Counted from the first letter of the stretch, positions 11,849-19,984 are shown. The stretch is DNA of 64,000 nt from Pseudomonas migulae NBRC 103157 (GCF_002091715.1 NZ_BDAG01000009.1:106224-170223), one strand, 5' to 3'. Notes: a model not told the origin generated them from the sequence alone. Numbers and translations: made by a program.

Positions 11849-14800
11849 TCAGTCAGTCGATCGCGCGAAGTCGAGCGCTAACACATCCGGCAAACCGGCA
11901 TCCACGGCGTGCAACAGAGCCTGACCGACGCCCGTGATCCCGAGCATCATGCCCAGGTCGGGAATGGTGTGTTCATCCAGAAAATCTTCATTGAAGAAAT
12001 TATGAGCCACTTGGGAGAGCGCACACTTTACCTTTGCGATGCCCTGCTCATTGTTTGTGTCGCGATAGAACTTCAGCAAGCACATCAAATTGCCGAAATC
12101 ACCATGACACAGGCTGTACCCGGAACCGAGGCTTTGCTCCCAGAGATGGCGTTCGCATCGCTCGGCATCCTGCTCGAGTTCAGCGTGGGTGGCGGCGCCC
12201 AGCGCTTCACTCATCGTCTGCGTCAACCCGCTTCGGGAAAGGAGAATACCGCCGTCGCCATGGCACCACTTTGTCGCGCACGCAGACTGTGCGTTTTCCC
12301 TCAGATCAAGCCAGAAACCATCGACCGTGAGGCGGTTTTCTGCCTGCAACCACTGGGTGATCAACTCTGCGAGCAACGGATCTTTCGTGACGTTCCAAGC
12401 CTTGCCCATTGCCTGCAATACCCCGGAAATACCATGAGAAAAGCCCGTCCACAGCGGTTTACCCGTTGAGTGGAGCCGCAATGTTCCGTTGTCCAGTGTC
12501 AGTGCCGATTGAATGGCATGCGAGAGCTTTTCAATCAGGGAGCGCACTCCTTCACGTTCTTCGAGCTGATAGAGATTCACCAGAACGGTCAGGGCGCCAC
12601 ACCAACCTTGAATGAAATCGAATTCATCGCCTACACGCGGAAAGTCCATCAGTTTCAACAACAGTTCTTCGACGGTTGCCTGATAGGTCTTGCGGCCAGT
12701 TATCAACTCATAATTGACCAGCACGTAGAGGTAGGATGTCAGACCGAAATACGCACTGACTGCCAGCTTGTTTGGAAAATGCTCTTGGGAGTGATTGATC
12801 GTAAGCAGGATTCGCTCGGCCTCATCCCGGTAATGCGTCGCTCCACTGACCCGGAACAGACTCAGGTAGAAAATCGCCAGCCCCCCCATTCCGTTGTACA
12901 AACTATTGCCCATGTACGTTATGAAATTGCGTCTGGTGTGTGGATGCGTATCCATGAACGCCCAGCCAACATCGCCGTCCTCGCCTTCTATTCGGCATTT
13001 TTCAATGATTTCGGCAATGCGCATGGCGCCGTCGAGGTACTGCGCGCGGCCAAGATCGGGCACAGCTACAAGATGATGGCTTCGATTAAGTGGTTCGCTG
13101 GCGCCGGGCAACAGACACGCCTGCAGTATCTGAATCTGGAACGCCTTGTCTTTGGGCGACAGCATTTCCAACTTGCGCCGGCAACTCTCAAAGGGGCGTT
13201 CAATCGGCAAAAGAGCAACGGTCTGTCCGTGGGCGTTGAGCAAATGGTCAGACAGCAAGGATTGAGTGAAACAAGGAAAATTGGCCTTCTTCAGCTCATT
13301 GATCTCGTGCCTGGGAATGTCGTATTCATTAAGCGTATCGCCGATATCGGACCACAAGGTCGCCAACAGCAAGTCATGCTTCAGCTGACATTGGGTAAAC
13401 CGGGGGTGAGTCATCATTGCGATAAAGTCAGCGTAGCGCTGGGTACTTTTGATCAGTACCCGGGACTTCAACCCTTGGGCATGCCTTTCCAGTAATTCGA
13501 GAATGGCATCTCGACGCTTGACGATTTCATCGTAACCAAGCTCGAAACCGCAGAAAAATGCGTCTCTGTAATCAGTGACCGAACGCGTCTCGCCTGCAAA
13601 AACGGGCAGGTGCCGCATCATCGGGCGGTTGTCGACTTCATGCGGCTTCAAGCTATAAAAACCACCCTCAAGCACAAGCATTTTTCTGATGGCGACGAAC
13701 TGCCGCTGCCGACTCAAGCCACTTTGGTCATTCTCCGAGCGTGCAGAATTAGGCACAAAACCTGTTGTAAACACCGACTGGCTGTTGAGCTTGATGATCT
13801 TGAAAAGCGCCCGGCCATGAGGCACATCAACCTTTAAATCAACCATGGCCGGAGTGAACAGGCACTCCAGATCGATCATTACCGGACTGCTGCCACAGGC
13901 AATGATATTTTCATAATGGAAGTCAATGCCGTTCAAGGCGTGGATCACTGCCACCTGAGCCCCAAGACGCTGAAAAAAAAGCGGTAAGTCGCTATCCGCT
14001 GCACACGGGACGTTTTCTATTTTTTCAATCCAGCAATGATCATCCAAAGAAACCATCAGGGGTGCGTAGACGGCGAAGCAGCTGTTGCCCGTCTGCGTGC
14101 GCAATTGCTCGAGCAAAGCACTGTAAAACAACGCTTCACGATTGTTTCTTGGCTTGAAAATCAGTTCATGACTACCAACCCGCACGCAACAGACGGTTTC
14201 GCCGTTGGCATGAGCATCTCCTAGCCCCAGGGAGATCGCCCTAACACGCCTGTCGGACAAGGCAAAAGTGCTCTTGAGCTGTTGAAAGTCCTCGGCAAAA
14301 CAAGTGAGGATTTTGTACAGGTACGCCGACGTATCTTCGATCCGTTCTACCAGCAACCGTGTCAGCACCGGATACGATGCCAGGAAATGTGCCAGCCCCT
14401 CGCCTGCCAGTTCCTGATCAAAAGTGTCCAGATCCAGATCAGCGCCGTCAGCTAACCGGCTATTCAGATGATGAACCAGCGATTTCTCTGCCAGACTTTT
14501 AACCAGTAAAGTCAAGTGAGAGCGAATGGCAGGCAGAAACACTTCCACATCAATCCATTCACACATGTCTTTGTATCTAAGATCACTTTCAAAAACATGT
14601 TCCAACAAATCATACCAACGAGCATAAAATTTGCCGAACACGACTTTTTCGGCATCACTCTTCAGCAGCAATGAAGCAATCTTTTCAACTTGCGCTTCGA
14701 ACGCGCCAGTCACTGGCGCATCTTTTTTTTTGCCAGAAGACAATGTATCTCGATATTCTTCCAGCAACGTCTTACGATCGACACCAAAGTAACACCGAAC

Positions 14801-14875
14801 AGCTTTATCATCATTGTGTAAAACATCGATCATTTTGCTCAGTGCGTCACATTCTTGCGCCTTTGCTGCGTTCAT
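11849..14875 (-). CDS. lanM: class II lanthipeptide synthetase LanM (bifunctional dehydratase-cyclase)
   Basis: The protein has 1008 residues from ATG 14875 (MNAAKAQECD). The frame stays open to 15001, but that extension reads through the hairpin and out of frame across the precursor gene, so it is rejected. The N-terminal half is the dehydratase: GDAHANG (D220, H222), IFKPRN (K241), IDFHYENI (D318, H320, N323) and MIDLECLF (D335, E337). The C-terminal third is a LanC-like cyclase: GFSHGISG (H814), KWCHGDGG (C871) and LCHGDFGN (C923, H924), giving the Cys-Cys-His zinc site. LanM enzymes phosphorylate and dehydrate Ser/Thr in the core of a precursor and close (methyl)lanthionine rings with Cys. 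All key residues are present, so the enzyme looks functional. Confidence 0.95.
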   Translation of the reverse strand: MNAAKAQECDALSKMIDVLHNDDKAVRCYFGVDRKTLLEEYRDTLSSGKKKDAPVTGAFEAQVEKIASLLLKSDAEKVVFGKFYARWYDLLEHVFESDLRYKDMCEWIDVEVFLPAIRSHLTLLVKSLAEKSLVHHLNSRLADGADLDLDTFDQELAGEGLAHFLASYPVLTRLLVERIEDTSAYLYKILTCFAEDFQQLKSTFALSDRRVRAISLGLGDAHANGETVCCVRVGSHELIFKPRNNREALFYSALLEQLRTQTGNSCFAVYAPLMVSLDDHCWIEKIENVPCAADSDLPLFFQRLGAQVAVIHALNGIDFHYENIIACGSSPVMIDLECLFTPAMVDLKVDVPHGRALFKIIKLNSQSVFTTGFVPNSARSENDQSGLSRQRQFVAIRKMLVLEGGFYSLKPHEVDNRPMMRHLPVFAGETRSVTDYRDAFFCGFELGYDEIVKRRDAILELLERHAQGLKSRVLIKSTQRYADFIAMMTHPRFTQCQLKHDLLLATLWSDIGDTLNEYDIPRHEINELKKANFPCFTQSLLSDHLLNAHGQTVALLPIERPFESCRRKLEMLSPKDKAFQIQILQACLLPGASEPLNRSHHLVAVPDLGRAQYLDGAMRIAEIIEKCRIEGEDGDVGWAFMDTHPHTRRNFITYMGNSLYNGMGGLAIFYLSLFRVSGATHYRDEAERILLTINHSQEHFPNKLAVSAYFGLTSYLYVLVNYELITGRKTYQATVEELLLKLMDFPRVGDEFDFIQGWCGALTVLVNLYQLEEREGVRSLIEKLSHAIQSALTLDNGTLRLHSTGKPLWTGFSHGISGVLQAMGKAWNVTKDPLLAELITQWLQAENRLTVDGFWLDLRENAQSACATKWCHGDGGILLSRSGLTQTMSEALGAATHAELEQDAERCERHLWEQSLGSGYSLCHGDFGNLMCLLKFYRDTNNEQGIAKVKCALSQVAHNFFNEDFLDEHTIPDLGMMLGITGVGQALLHAVDAGLPDVLALDFARSTD

Positions 14876-14926
14876 GATGTTCACTCGACATTCAGAAGAC
14901 AGGCAAACCTGACTCTTGTTGGGAAA

Positions 14927-14950
14927 CAAGGCGGGCCAGAGCCCGCCTTG
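14927..14950 (-). terminator. perfect hairpin between lanA and lanM, probable partial terminator
   Basis: CAAGGCGGGC (14927-14936) and GCCCGCCTTG (14941-14950) form a perfect 10-bp stem with a four-base loop. On the minus strand it is followed only by TTTCCC, so it should be a leaky terminator or a 3'-end stabiliser of the precursor message. It begins six bases after the lanA stop codon. Such hairpins between precursor and synthetase genes commonly keep precursor in excess. Confidence 0.7.
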
Positions 14951-14955
14951 AATTA

Positions 14956-15114
14956 TTACGGGAGGCAGCAGCCGAGTGCGGTGCATGACAGGGTCGAGCA
15001 ACTCAGAGTAGTGTCACAACCTACTTCAGCTGCAACAATAGCGTTACCAGAACTCACATAAGACTGGAAATCCGCACCAAACTCACCGGACAGATCCAAA
15101 ATTAGCTCTTGCAT
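14956..15114 (-). CDS. lanA: class II lanthipeptide precursor peptide
   Basis: The peptide has 52 residues, read from ATG 15114 with AGGAGA six bases upstream and ending in TAA TAA. The leader (MQELILDLSGEFGADFQSYV, then SSGNAIVAAEVG) is acidic, as LanM leaders are. The core from about residue 33 is CDTTLSCSTLSC followed by TALGCCLP, with five Cys (33, 39, 44, 49, 50) and seven Ser/Thr. Three tandem pentads TTLSC, STLSC and TALGC each place Thr/Ser four residues before Cys, ideal for serial small rings. There is no Lys, Arg or His in the whole peptide. No canonical double-glycine site is evident; cleavage after VG at 32, or earlier, is a guess. The gene lies 80 bases upstream of lanM, same strand. 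Confidence 0.9.
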   Translation of the reverse strand: MQELILDLSGEFGADFQSYVSSGNAIVAAEVGCDTTLSCSTLSCTALGCCLP

Positions 15115-15139
15115 GTAGTATCTCCTGATAAAATAATTA

Positions 15140-15157
15140 TTCGCCTTAGGTGGCGAA
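15140..15157 (-). promoter_or_regulatory. small inverted repeat in the lanA leader region
   Basis: TTCGCC and GGCGAA (six-base arms, six-base spacer) lie 26 bases upstream of the lanA ATG, just before the ribosome site. It may be an operator or an mRNA stem. No convincing -35/-10 pair was found nearby. Confidence 0.35.
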
Positions 15158-15731
15158 AATCGAAATTACCATCTACTAGCCACAATCATCTCTCTTTAAA
15201 TGAAACGAAATGCTTACAACCTTCTTACTGACCGAGCCCCCACCACAACCACAATAAACAACTTAGATATCCACCCTCTTAACACCTTGTAAAACTCAGA
15301 CGCGCTGCCAGCCGTCCAAGCCAATAAAACCTGTCCCTGAATTACTTTCCTGATATTACAAAAACCTGAATTGGTAATCGCTTGGTGCCATAACACCTGG
15401 CTCAATCAAAACGTTGGAACGTTCAGCTTAATATCCATTTACAACCTTATGCCCATGAACACTCATCACCGCCCATTTTTGACGCCGACTGTTGACGATA
15501 TTCCTGTGAGCGTTGCGTCGGTCCTTGGTCACCATCGTTGAAAAACCCAATTCCGCTGGCCAACCACTGGTCAGACCGGTCATGCCAATTTCTCGATTTC
15601 CTCTTGTATTCCCAAAAAATCCCAGCGTAGACTGCGCCTGCACTGGACATACCGGTAAGACCACAATAATTAAGTCCTGAATCCGATGCGCCCCGCGCAC
15701 GGCAGCCAGGACACCGACCAGGATTCCTCCC
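15158..15731. other. gene-free AT-rich region between lanA and dctA
   Basis: The 574 bases hold no frame with a convincing ribosome site and protein character. Two minus-strand frames (15214-15405 and 15428-15733) look fortuitous. It should contain the promoters of lanA (minus) and dctA (plus). No transporter, peptidase or immunity remnant could be recognised. Confidence 0.6.
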
Positions 15732-17045
15732 ATGCTCAGATGGTGCTCGCGTTCAATCTTCCTTCAAGTGGTTCTCGGACTGGTGCTCGGCATCGTCTGC
15801 GGGCTGACCCTTCCCGAATATTCCGCCCAGCTCAAACCGCTCGGTGACGGCTTCATCAAGCTGATCAAGATGCTCATTGGTCTGATCGTGTTCTGCGTGG
15901 TGGTCAGCGGCATCAGCGGTGCCGGCGACCTGAAGAAGGTCGGGCGCATCGGCCTGAAATCGGTGATCTACTTTGAAATCCTGACCACCATCGCCCTGGT
16001 GATTGGCCTGGTGTTAGCGTTCACCACCGGCATCGGCAGCGGCGCGAACATTCATCTGGAGCAGCTTTCCGCTGCCGACATGGGCGACATCGCCCAGCGC
16101 GGCCAGCACATGCAAACCACCTCCCAGTTCCTGATGAACCTGATACCGACCTCGGTCATCGGCGCCTTCGCGGAGAACAACATTCTGCAAGTGCTGCTGT
16201 TTTCAGTGCTGTTCGGCAGTGCACTCAACCTGGTGGGCGAAGCAGCGTCAGGCATTTCCCGACTGATCAATGAACTGAGCCACGTGATCTTCCGCATCAT
16301 GGGCATGATCGTGCGTCTGGCGCCGATCGGTGTGTTCGGCGCAATTGCCTTCACTACCAGCAAATATGGCCTGGATTCGCTGCAGCACCTGGGCAGCCTG
16401 GTCGGCCTGTTTTATCTGACCTGTGTGGCGTTTGTGACATTGATTCTCGGCCTGGTGATGCGCCTTTCGGGCCTGAAGATGTGGCCCTTGCTCAAATACC
16501 TGCGCGAAGAATTGCTGATCGTCATGGGCACCGCCTCGTCCGATGCCGTGCTGCCTCAAATCATGCGCAAGCTCGAGCACCTGGGCATTGGCAGTTCGAC
16601 GGTGGGTCTGGTGATTCCAACCGGGTACTCGTTCAATCTCGACGGTTTTTCGATCTACCTGACCCTTGCCATCGTCTTCATCGCCAATGCCACCGGCACG
16701 CCGCTGGCCATGACCGATTTGCTGACGATTCTGCTGGTGTCATTGATCACGTCCAAAGGCGCCCACGGGATTCCCGGCTCGGCGCTGGTGATTCTGGCGG
16801 CGACGCTGACCGCGATTCCGGCGATTCCGGTGGTCGGCCTGGTGCTGGTGTTGGCGGTGGACTGGTTCATGGGCATCGGTCGGGCGCTGACCAATTTGAT
16901 TGGTAACTGCGTCGCCACCGTGGCCATCGCGCGCTGGGAAAAAGACATCGATATCCAACGGGCGAACAAAGTACTTTCCGGTCAGGTCGGTTATACCTTC
17001 CAGCCGAGAAAACCGGTTGCCCCGGCGCATCAGCAGGAATTTTAA
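15732..17045 (+). CDS. dctA: DctA-like dicarboxylate/amino acid:cation symporter
   Basis: The protein has 437 residues with AGGA ahead of ATG 15732. Multiple hydrophobic helices and family motifs are visible: the serine-containing loop GTASSDAVLPQIMRKLEHLG at about residue 260, SFNLDGFSIY with the cation-binding NLDG, and TSKGAHGIPGSALVILAATL near residue 340. Members of the DAACS family import C4-dicarboxylates or acidic amino acids with Na+ or H+ across the inner membrane. P. fluorescens has several paralogues, so the substrate is not certain. Two GntR-type regulators follow on the same strand and may control it. Confidence 0.85.
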   Translation: MLRWCSRSIFLQVVLGLVLGIVCGLTLPEYSAQLKPLGDGFIKLIKMLIGLIVFCVVVSGISGAGDLKKVGRIGLKSVIYFEILTTIALVIGLVLAFTTGIGSGANIHLEQLSAADMGDIAQRGQHMQTTSQFLMNLIPTSVIGAFAENNILQVLLFSVLFGSALNLVGEAASGISRLINELSHVIFRIMGMIVRLAPIGVFGAIAFTTSKYGLDSLQHLGSLVGLFYLTCVAFVTLILGLVMRLSGLKMWPLLKYLREELLIVMGTASSDAVLPQIMRKLEHLGIGSSTVGLVIPTGYSFNLDGFSIYLTLAIVFIANATGTPLAMTDLLTILLVSLITSKGAHGIPGSALVILAATLTAIPAIPVVGLVLVLAVDWFMGIGRALTNLIGNCVATVAIARWEKDIDIQRANKVLSGQVGYTFQPRKPVAPAHQQEF

Positions 17046-17052
17046 ACAACGT

Positions 17053-17074
17053 GTGCCTGCCTGCGGGCAGGCAC
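17053..17074 (+). terminator. hairpin after dctA
   Basis: GTGCCTGCC (17053-17061) pairs with GGCAGGCAC (17066-17074) around TGCG. It is followed by ATTTAT, a weak T-tract, and sits eight bases after the dctA stop and 25 before the next start. Confidence 0.6.
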
Positions 17075-17098
17075 ATTTATCGCGACTTGGAGCGAACA

Positions 17099-17803
17099 GT
17101 GATTACCTCGTCAACCGTCGTCAATTCAGTGGTAGAAAAACTCCGGGCCGCCTTGGCCCGTGGCCAGTGGCGCTCCGGCGAGATGTTGCCGGGCCAGCGT
17201 GAACTGGCCGAACAACTGGGCATCAGCCGCCCGAGCCTGCGCGAAGCGGTGATCGTGCTGGAAACCCTCGGGCTGGTGCGTTCAATGCCGGGCAAAGGCG
17301 TGGTGGTGCTGGACGCCAATCTCAGCGACAGCCAAAGCCACGACAGTGCGGTGGCCGGTGCAAGCCTGGAAGACGTGCTGCAACTGCGCTACACCCTTGA
17401 GCCGTTTATCGTCGGTCTGGTTGCGCAGTCCATCAGCAGCAAGGAAGTCGGGCAACTGCGCCTGACCCTCATGGACATGCGCGAAGCCCTGGAGGCCAAC
17501 GACAGCGAGGCCGGCGTAAACGCCTACATCGCCTTCCACGAAGAGCTGTTTACCCTGACCTCGAACCCGATCTTCCAGAGCGTGGTACAGCAGACGAGCA
17601 ATGCCCTCAAGCAAAGCGCCGAAGTGCTGCGCAACTCCCCCGAGCATCTGGCTGAGCGTCTGGAAGAGAACGAGGCCGTGGTGCGCGCGATTCGCAGCAA
17701 GAACAGCGCCCAGGCCAGTGCCGAAATGCGCCGCCATATCCTTCGCGAAGGAAAGCGGATGGGCATCGAATTGAATATTCCGGACGACAACCTCGGCAGT
17801 TGA
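17099..17803 (+). CDS. FadR-type GntR transcriptional regulator
   Basis: The protein has 234 residues from GTG 17099, chosen because GGAG lies eight bases upstream and the upstream extension would translate the dctA hairpin. The N-terminal winged helix covers about 1-70 (VEKLRAALARGQWRSGEMLP, QRELAEQLGISRPSLREAV). An FCD-type all-helical ligand domain covers about 85-225, with its likely metal-binding His in the segment AYIAFHEELF and near MRRHILREGKRM. Such regulators bind organic acids; control of the adjacent dctA is inferred from position only. Confidence 0.85.
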   Translation: MITSSTVVNSVVEKLRAALARGQWRSGEMLPGQRELAEQLGISRPSLREAVIVLETLGLVRSMPGKGVVVLDANLSDSQSHDSAVAGASLEDVLQLRYTLEPFIVGLVAQSISSKEVGQLRLTLMDMREALEANDSEAGVNAYIAFHEELFTLTSNPIFQSVVQQTSNALKQSAEVLRNSPEHLAERLEENEAVVRAIRSKNSAQASAEMRRHILREGKRMGIELNIPDDNLGS

Positions 17804-17828
17804 AACCTATTGAAACCGGAGACAAGCC

Positions 17829-18518
17829 ATGAACAGCTTAGCCTCACCGCACACTCTTGTCGCCCTGCCCTTTTCTCCGCCGGCGGATGATCTCTACTCG
17901 CGAGTCTTCGACGCCATTCTCGAGCAACGCATCCATGGGGCCAGCCGTTTCACTGAAGAAAGCCTGGCGCAGATGTTCGGCGTTCGACGCAGTGACATTC
18001 GTGGCGTGTTGACGCAACTGTCCCATCAGCAAGTCATCGTGCTGCGCACTCACCATCGCCCCCGCGTCGCCGTGCTCGACAGCGAGCAGATTCGGCAGAC
18101 GCTGCATGCCCGGCGACTGACTGAGACCACCGTCGTGCGGCTGGCCTGTCAGCAGCCCCATCCTCAGCATCTGAAACACCTGCGCACCTTGATCGATAGC
18201 GAGCGCCTGTGCACGGCGCGTGGCGCGGCGACTCGGCTGGCCGGGGAGTTTCATCTGCAGTTGGCTGAAATGGCGGGGAATGTACCGTTGGCGCATTTTT
18301 TGGACAGCCTGGTGCCGCTGACTTCGCTGGCGATTGCGCAATTTGATGTGCAGGTGGAGGGTTATTGTGATTGGCAGAATCACGAGAAAATTGTGAATGC
18401 GGTGGAGCGCGGGGATGCAGTGACCGCCGAGGATTTGCTCAGTCAGCATTTGGATCAATTGGAGGCAGTTTTACTGAACTCACAACCGATGTCCCGCCAA
18501 AATCGTATTGCTGGTTAG
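17829..18518 (+). CDS. GntR-family regulator with FCD domain
   Basis: The protein has 229 residues and starts 25 bases after the preceding regulator, probably in one transcript, with GGAGA before the ATG. A winged helix (ILEQRIHGASRFTEESLAQM, FGVRRSDIRGVLTQLSHQQV) occupies about 25-85 and an FCD-like helical domain with AGEFHLQLAEMAGN about 100-220. Two different GntR proteins in tandem after a dicarboxylate transporter is unusual; the second may act elsewhere. A REP pair follows its stop. Confidence 0.8.
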   Translation: MNSLASPHTLVALPFSPPADDLYSRVFDAILEQRIHGASRFTEESLAQMFGVRRSDIRGVLTQLSHQQVIVLRTHHRPRVAVLDSEQIRQTLHARRLTETTVVRLACQQPHPQHLKHLRTLIDSERLCTARGAATRLAGEFHLQLAEMAGNVPLAHFLDSLVPLTSLAIAQFDVQVEGYCDWQNHEKIVNAVERGDAVTAEDLLSQHLDQLEAVLLNSQPMSRQNRIAG

Positions 18519-18523
18519 ATCGT

Positions 18524-18608
18524 CTTCGCGAGCAAGCCCGCTCCCACATTCGACCGCATTCCCCCTGGAGGAACTCGGTTGAATGTGGGAGCGGGCTTGC
18601 TCGCGAAG
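18524..18608. repeat. REP pair (family B)
   Basis: CTTCGCGAGCAAGCCCGCTC is matched by its inverted copy ending CTCGCGAAG, with ACATTCGACC / GGTTGAATGT extending the stem. It lies between the convergent GntR and yjiA genes. Confidence 0.9.
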
Positions 18609-18639
18609 GCGGCATCGAGCTCGCTGAAGATGTCGGGCC

Positions 18640-19611
18640 TTACTCCGCTGCCACCCGCGCGAACCCCTCGCGAATCTTGTCTTCCGGCAAATCATCGGCA
18701 ATAAACACGATCACGCTTTCCCGCGCCTCGCCCTCCGCCCATTCCGTATCCCAATCGAATCCGTACAACTTCAGGACACCCTGAAACACCATGCGCCGCG
18801 GTTCGCCAAGGATGTTCAGCACGCCTTTGTAGCGCAGCAGTTGCTTGCCATGATCTTCCAGCAGTTCGTTCATGAACTCGCTGAGCCTGTCGATATCCAG
18901 CGGCTTGTCAGTGCGCAGCACCAGGCTGGAAATGCGGTCGATGGAAGGCGCCTTGCTGACCGGGCGCAAACTCACACCGCCACCGAGGTCGGCATTGAGG
19001 TTGAAACCACGCACGTCGAGCAATTCGGCCAGGTCGATCTTGCCGTGGTCAACCACGCGGATGGGCGCGCGACGGTTGATCCGGGTCAGGCGTTCGCTTA
19101 GCGCGGTGAAAGCAGGCTCTTCCACCAGATCGCGCTTGCTCACCAGCAGGCGGTCGGCAAAACCGATCTGCGCCTGGGCGATGGTTTGGGTCAGATGAGT
19201 GTCGGCATGTGCCGCGTCGACCAAGGTGATGATGCCGTCGAGGATGTAACGCTCTCGCAGTTCTTCGTCGATGAAAAAGGTTTGCGCCACAGGGGCCGGA
19301 TCGGCCAGGCCGGTGCACTCGATCACCAGACGGTCGAAGGCGATTTCGCCGCTGTCCAGGCGTTCGAGCAGCAGGTACAGCGCCTTTGTAAGGTCGGTGT
19401 GGATCGTGCAGCAGACACAGCCGTTGGACAGCGTCATCACTTGCACCGGTTCATCACCCAACAGTTGGGTGTCGATGCCGGCGTCGCTGAATTCGTTTTC
19501 GATCACGGCGATTTTCAGGCCGTGCTCGGCTTTGAGCAGGTGACGCAACAGCGTGGTCTTGCCAGCGCCAAGGAAGCCGCTGAGGATCGTGACGGGAATG
19601 GGAGAGGACAA
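18640..19611 (-). CDS. yjiA: YjiA-type CobW/COG0523 GTPase
   Basis: The protein has 323 residues and starts at TTG 19611 with GGAG upstream; no ATG is available that would keep the P-loop. The P-loop GFLGAGKTT is at about 11-19, the metal-binding GCVCC at about 64-68, and the switch/Walker B region is VIECTGLADP. LLVSKRDL is the guanine-specificity motif. The C-terminal CobW_C domain ends with WAEGEARESVIVFIADD. These GTPases bind zinc and other metals and are thought to deliver them. In E. coli yjiA lies with the transporter and ybdD-like genes, as here. A REP pair separates it from ybdD. Confidence 0.93.
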   Translation of the reverse strand: MSSPIPVTILSGFLGAGKTTLLRHLLKAEHGLKIAVIENEFSDAGIDTQLLGDEPVQVMTLSNGCVCCTIHTDLTKALYLLLERLDSGEIAFDRLVIECTGLADPAPVAQTFFIDEELRERYILDGIITLVDAAHADTHLTQTIAQAQIGFADRLLVSKRDLVEEPAFTALSERLTRINRRAPIRVVDHGKIDLAELLDVRGFNLNADLGGGVSLRPVSKAPSIDRISSLVLRTDKPLDIDRLSEFMNELLEDHGKQLLRYKGVLNILGEPRRMVFQGVLKLYGFDWDTEWAEGEARESVIVFIADDLPEDKIREGFARVAAE

Positions 19612-19656
19612 CTGGAGTCTCCTGTTTCACAAAATGAGAAATCAACACAAAACAAA

Positions 19657-19746
19657 TGTGGGAGCGAGCTTGCTCGCGAAGAGGTCGTGTCAGTCGACAT
19701 TAATGTTGAATGACACACCGCTTTCGCAAGCAAGCCCGCTCCCACA
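19657..19746. repeat. REP pair (family B) with a linker shared with family A elements
   Basis: TGTGGGAGCGAGCTTGCTCG and its inverted copy ending CCGCTCCCACA flank a linker CAGTCGACATTAATGTTGAA at 19691. The same linker occurs in family A pairs at 56.3-56.8 kb and 60.9 kb. It lies inside the cstA-ybdD-yjiA gene set. Confidence 0.9.
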
Positions 19747-19772
19747 GGGATTGCATCAAGCCGGCTGTTGCA

Positions 19773-19970
19773 TCAACAGCACTTCGGCCCACCCTTGCCA
19801 CCGTAACGGGCTTCCTGACGTTCCCGGAAGAACATCTCATAGCTCATCACCGGTTTGTCCGGGTGTTTGGTCTGCATGTGCTCGACGTAGTTGTCGTAGT
19901 CGGGCATGCCGACCATCAGGCGCGCGGCCTGACCGAGGTATTTACCGAGGCGACTCAGGTCATTGAACAT
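19773..19970 (-). CDS. YbdD/YjiX family small protein (DUF466)
   Basis: The protein has 65 residues from ATG 19970 with GAGGA upstream. It contains [14 protein letters not shown] and ends GGKGGPKCC, a hallmark of the YbdD/YjiX family. It starts 14 bases after the cstA stop and is almost always found behind CstA/BtsT-type pyruvate or peptide transporters. Published work in enterobacteria shows that such small proteins are needed for transport activity. The terminal Cys pair may bind metal, which fits the adjacent YjiA. Confidence 0.93.
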   Translation of the reverse strand: MFNDLSRLGKYLGQAARLMVGMPDYDNYVEHMQTKHPDKPVMSYEMFFRERQEARYGGKGGPKCC

Positions 19971-19984
19971 GCTGCATTCCTCGA

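Noticed and set aside
14876..15001. N-terminal extension of LanM to 15001
   Set aside because: It would translate the intergenic hairpin and the precursor gene out of frame; the ATG at 14875 gives the normal LanM opening.
15214..15405. 63-codon minus-strand frame upstream of lanA
   Set aside because: No ribosome site, no Cys/Ser/Thr-rich core and no family features, so not a second precursor.
15428..15733. 101-codon minus-strand frame covering the dctA promoter
   Set aside because: Overlaps the dctA start, has no ribosome site and no recognisable features.
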